A DNA stretch of 6,654 nt from contig JAILCJ010000152.1 of NCBI GenBank assembly GCA_024680445.1, forward strand, positions 1-6,654. The letters are read 5' to 3'. The translations under genes were made by a program, and so were the position numbers. Position 1 is the stretch's first letter, and each line of letters begins with the position of its first letter. Below the pieces are notes generated by a model. That model did not search any database. It saw only the letters and a program-made list of their open reading frames with translations, and was not told where the DNA came from. Positions 5,767 through 6,654 of this stretch are shown in pieces. Source of the stretch: Campylobacter sp. Lineage in GTDB: Bacteria; Campylobacterota; Campylobacteria; Campylobacterales; Campylobacteraceae.

Positions 5767-6276
5767 ATGACAGAAGTAAAATTCCAAGGCACAGCCGTAA
5801 AATTAGTTGGTGAAGTGCCAAATGTAGGCGATAAAGCACCGCTTGTAACACTTGCAGGTGCTGATTTGAGCGATGTAAATGTAGGCAATGCAAACGGCAA
5901 AGTTCAAGTTGTCCTTGCCGTACCGTCTCTTGACACGCCGGTTTGTGCTAGCGAGGCTAGAAAATTTAACGAAAAAGTAGCAAAACTTGCAAACACCGAA
6001 GTTGTCGTTGTTTCTATGGATTTGCCTTTTGCCATGGGTCGTTTCTGTACGACAGAAGGCATAGCAAATCTTAAAACTGCTAGCGATTTTCGCAATAAAA
6101 AATTCGCAAAATCATACGGACTTCTCATCGATGAAGGTCCACTTGCAGGACTAAACGCCAGAGCGGTTTTTGTTATAGATTCAAAAGGTCTTATAACTTA
6201 TAAAGAGCTTTGTGCTGATATCGCAAACGAGCCAGACTATAATGCGGCTTTAAATGCAGCCACAGCAGCAAAATAA
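5767..6276 (+). CDS. tpx: Thiol peroxidase Tpx (atypical 2-Cys peroxiredoxin)
   Basis: 169 residues, full length for the Tpx family (about 165-170). The peroxidatic site is PSLDTPVCASEARKFN, with T57 and C60, and the resolving Cys is C94 in GRFCTTEGI. R132 in LNARAVFVID completes the active site. The order DLPFAMGRFC, then DFRN, GLLIDEGPLAGL and AVFVID is that of E. coli Tpx. The enzyme reduces hydrogen peroxide and especially alkyl hydroperoxides, forming an intramolecular C60-C94 disulfide that thioredoxin recycles. The lack of a signal peptide suggests it is cytosolic. An extra Cys (C149) lies near the C-terminus and is not part of the known mechanism. The start is fixed by AAGGA 6 bases upstream. 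It is a single-gene unit with its own promoter and terminator, and is visibly richer in GC than the surrounding DNA, as expected of a highly expressed gene. Confidence 0.95.
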   Translation: MTEVKFQGTAVKLVGEVPNVGDKAPLVTLAGADLSDVNVGNANGKVQVVLAVPSLDTPVCASEARKFNEKVAKLANTEVVVVSMDLPFAMGRFCTTEGIANLKTASDFRNKKFAKSYGLLIDEGPLAGLNARAVFVIDSKGLITYKELCADIANEPDYNAALNAATAAK

Positions 6277-6293
6277 TTTTTGTCAATTCTAAC

Positions 6294-6318
6294 TTTTGCC
6301 CCAGATTTTGGGGCAAAA
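6294..6318 (+). terminator. Intrinsic terminator of tpx
   Basis: A perfect 10-bp stem TTTTGCCCCA / TGGGGCAAAA (6294-6303 with 6309-6318) has a 5-base loop and is followed by TATTTAAT. It starts 17 bases after the tpx stop. The A/T base pairs at its foot would also let it work from the minus strand. Confidence 0.8.
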
Positions 6319-6447
6319 TATTTAATCTAAAGTTTAATTTAATTTGCCTCTAAAAAAGAGTTTAAAAATATGATTATATCAATGAAAAATTAGATATATG
6401 CAACTTCCTCGAATTTTGGCTTAATGGTCAAAAACGGGTGCTGAAAA

Positions 6448-6456
6448 TGCAATAAT
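6448..6456 (+). promoter_or_regulatory. Candidate transposase promoter, extended -10
   Basis: TGC-AATAAT has the TGn extension plus 5 of 6 matches to TATAAT. It predicts a start near 6463, inside the 5' arm of the hairpin at 6459-6483. The first T of the -10 is missing, so it would be weak. Confidence 0.3.
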
Positions 6457-6458
6457 AG

Positions 6459-6483
6459 CCCCTTAAATTCATTGTTTAAGGGG
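6459..6483 (+). repeat. Perfect hairpin masking the transposase ribosome site
   Basis: CCCCTTAAA (6459-6467) pairs fully with TTTAAGGGG (6475-6483) around a 7-base loop. The 3' arm contains AAGGGG, the only SD-like sequence before ATG 6495, although its 11-base spacing is long. It is not followed by a T-run on either strand, so it is not an ordinary terminator. Confidence 0.6.
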
Positions 6484-6494
6484 TATAAAAAAAT

Positions 6495-6654
6495 ATGAGT
6501 AAAAAATTTGTCCAAATTGTGGCAGTTTTTTAATTAAAAAAGATGGTAAAAATTCTAGTAAAAATCAAAGGTTTAAATGCAAAATTTGCCTTAAAAGATT
6601 TGTAGTAAAAAAGAAAAATAAAACACAAAATTTATACACTTCCTATATCAAAGA
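6495..6654 (+). pseudogene. Zinc-ribbon transposase, N-terminal part, frame broken after the start (3' partial)
   Basis: The frame starting at 6503 reads KICPNCGSFLIKKDGK, then N-S-S-K-N-Q-R-F, KCKICLKRFVVKKK and N-K-T-Q-N-L-Y-T-S-Y-I-K, up to the window end. Two CxxC pairs (CPNC, CKIC) with G-K and Q-R-F between them form the zinc ribbon found at the N-terminus of IS1 InsA and related transposases. YTSYIK is where the DNA-binding helices begin. This frame has a stop (TAA 6500-6502) immediately upstream. The only ATG (6495) is in another frame: it reads MSKKFVQIVAVF and stops. One more A in the A6 run at 6501-6506 would give MSKKICPNCGS, the natural start for the family. The gene is therefore either disrupted by a one-base loss, restored by slippage on the A-run, or affected by a sequencing error. 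It is cut by the window end. Confidence 0.6.

Larger units (their letters stand above)
6415..6654 (+). mobile_element. Left part of an insertion sequence (3' side beyond the window)
   Basis: A zinc-ribbon transposase N-terminus starts 219 bases after tpx, preceded by a leader with an SD-masking hairpin. The change from tpx-linked DNA to the element must lie between 6319 and about 6450. I place the edge near 6415 only because the less AT-rich GGCTTAATGGTCAAAAACGG stretch begins there and looks like a terminal repeat. Without the right end, neither the inverted repeat nor a target duplication can be confirmed. The family (IS1-, IS1595- or IS1249/IS256-related) is undecided. Confidence 0.45.

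Noticed and set aside
5904..6128. Minus-strand ORF inside tpx
   Set aside because: It is a shadow of the strongly conserved tpx frame.
1..6654. tRNA genes or a CRISPR array
   Set aside because: I saw no cloverleaf with a T-loop motif and no regularly spaced direct repeats on either strand.

Overview
The window looks like chromosomal DNA from a Campylobacter or close relative (Campylobacterota). It is AT-rich, its promoters are TATAAT-like -10 boxes behind T/A-rich tracts with no clear -35, and it carries a CetA/CetB-type energy-taxis pair, a Tpx peroxidase and a QueF C-terminus of epsilonproteobacterial type. The species cannot be fixed from the sequence alone.

Bases 1-2544, plus strand. 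The window opens inside queF (queuosine biosynthesis), whose product ends in an unusual Lys/Ser-rich tail. It overlaps by ATGA with a gene for a 419-residue protein that reads as two tandem YfbR-like HD domains, the first degenerate and the second with a full metal-site motif. The 3' end of this gene runs into the complement of a minus-strand gene for the SRP 4.5S RNA (ffs), which had to be found by its RNA motif because it is not an ORF. The ffs promoter shares its -10 box with a candidate plus-strand promoter for two small, closely spaced genes of unknown function (1709-2110 and 2119-2544).

Bases 2545-3566. A single-gene unit encodes a small secreted outer-membrane beta-barrel protein, with its own promoter and a hairpin terminator. 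About 230 bases of AT-rich, apparently non-coding DNA follow, then the terminator of the next, oppositely oriented operon.

Bases 3571-5466, minus strand. A two-gene operon encodes a soluble Aer-type PAS redox sensor (cetB-like) and a membrane-anchored chemoreceptor with no periplasmic domain (cetA-like). The genes are translationally coupled by ATGA. Together they should sense the redox or energy state and signal to CheA/CheW.

Bases 5467-6318. A divergent intergenic region with palindromes leads into tpx (thiol peroxidase), which has a good promoter, ribosome binding site and terminator.

Bases 6319-6654. The left part of an insertion sequence: an SD-sequestering hairpin followed by the zinc-ribbon N-terminus of a transposase, cut by the window end. 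Its reading frame is broken at an A6 tract just after the ATG.

No wholly new system is evident. The points most worth a second look are the double-HD protein overlapping ffs, the degenerate CZB-like tail of the receptor, and the architecture of the IS end.
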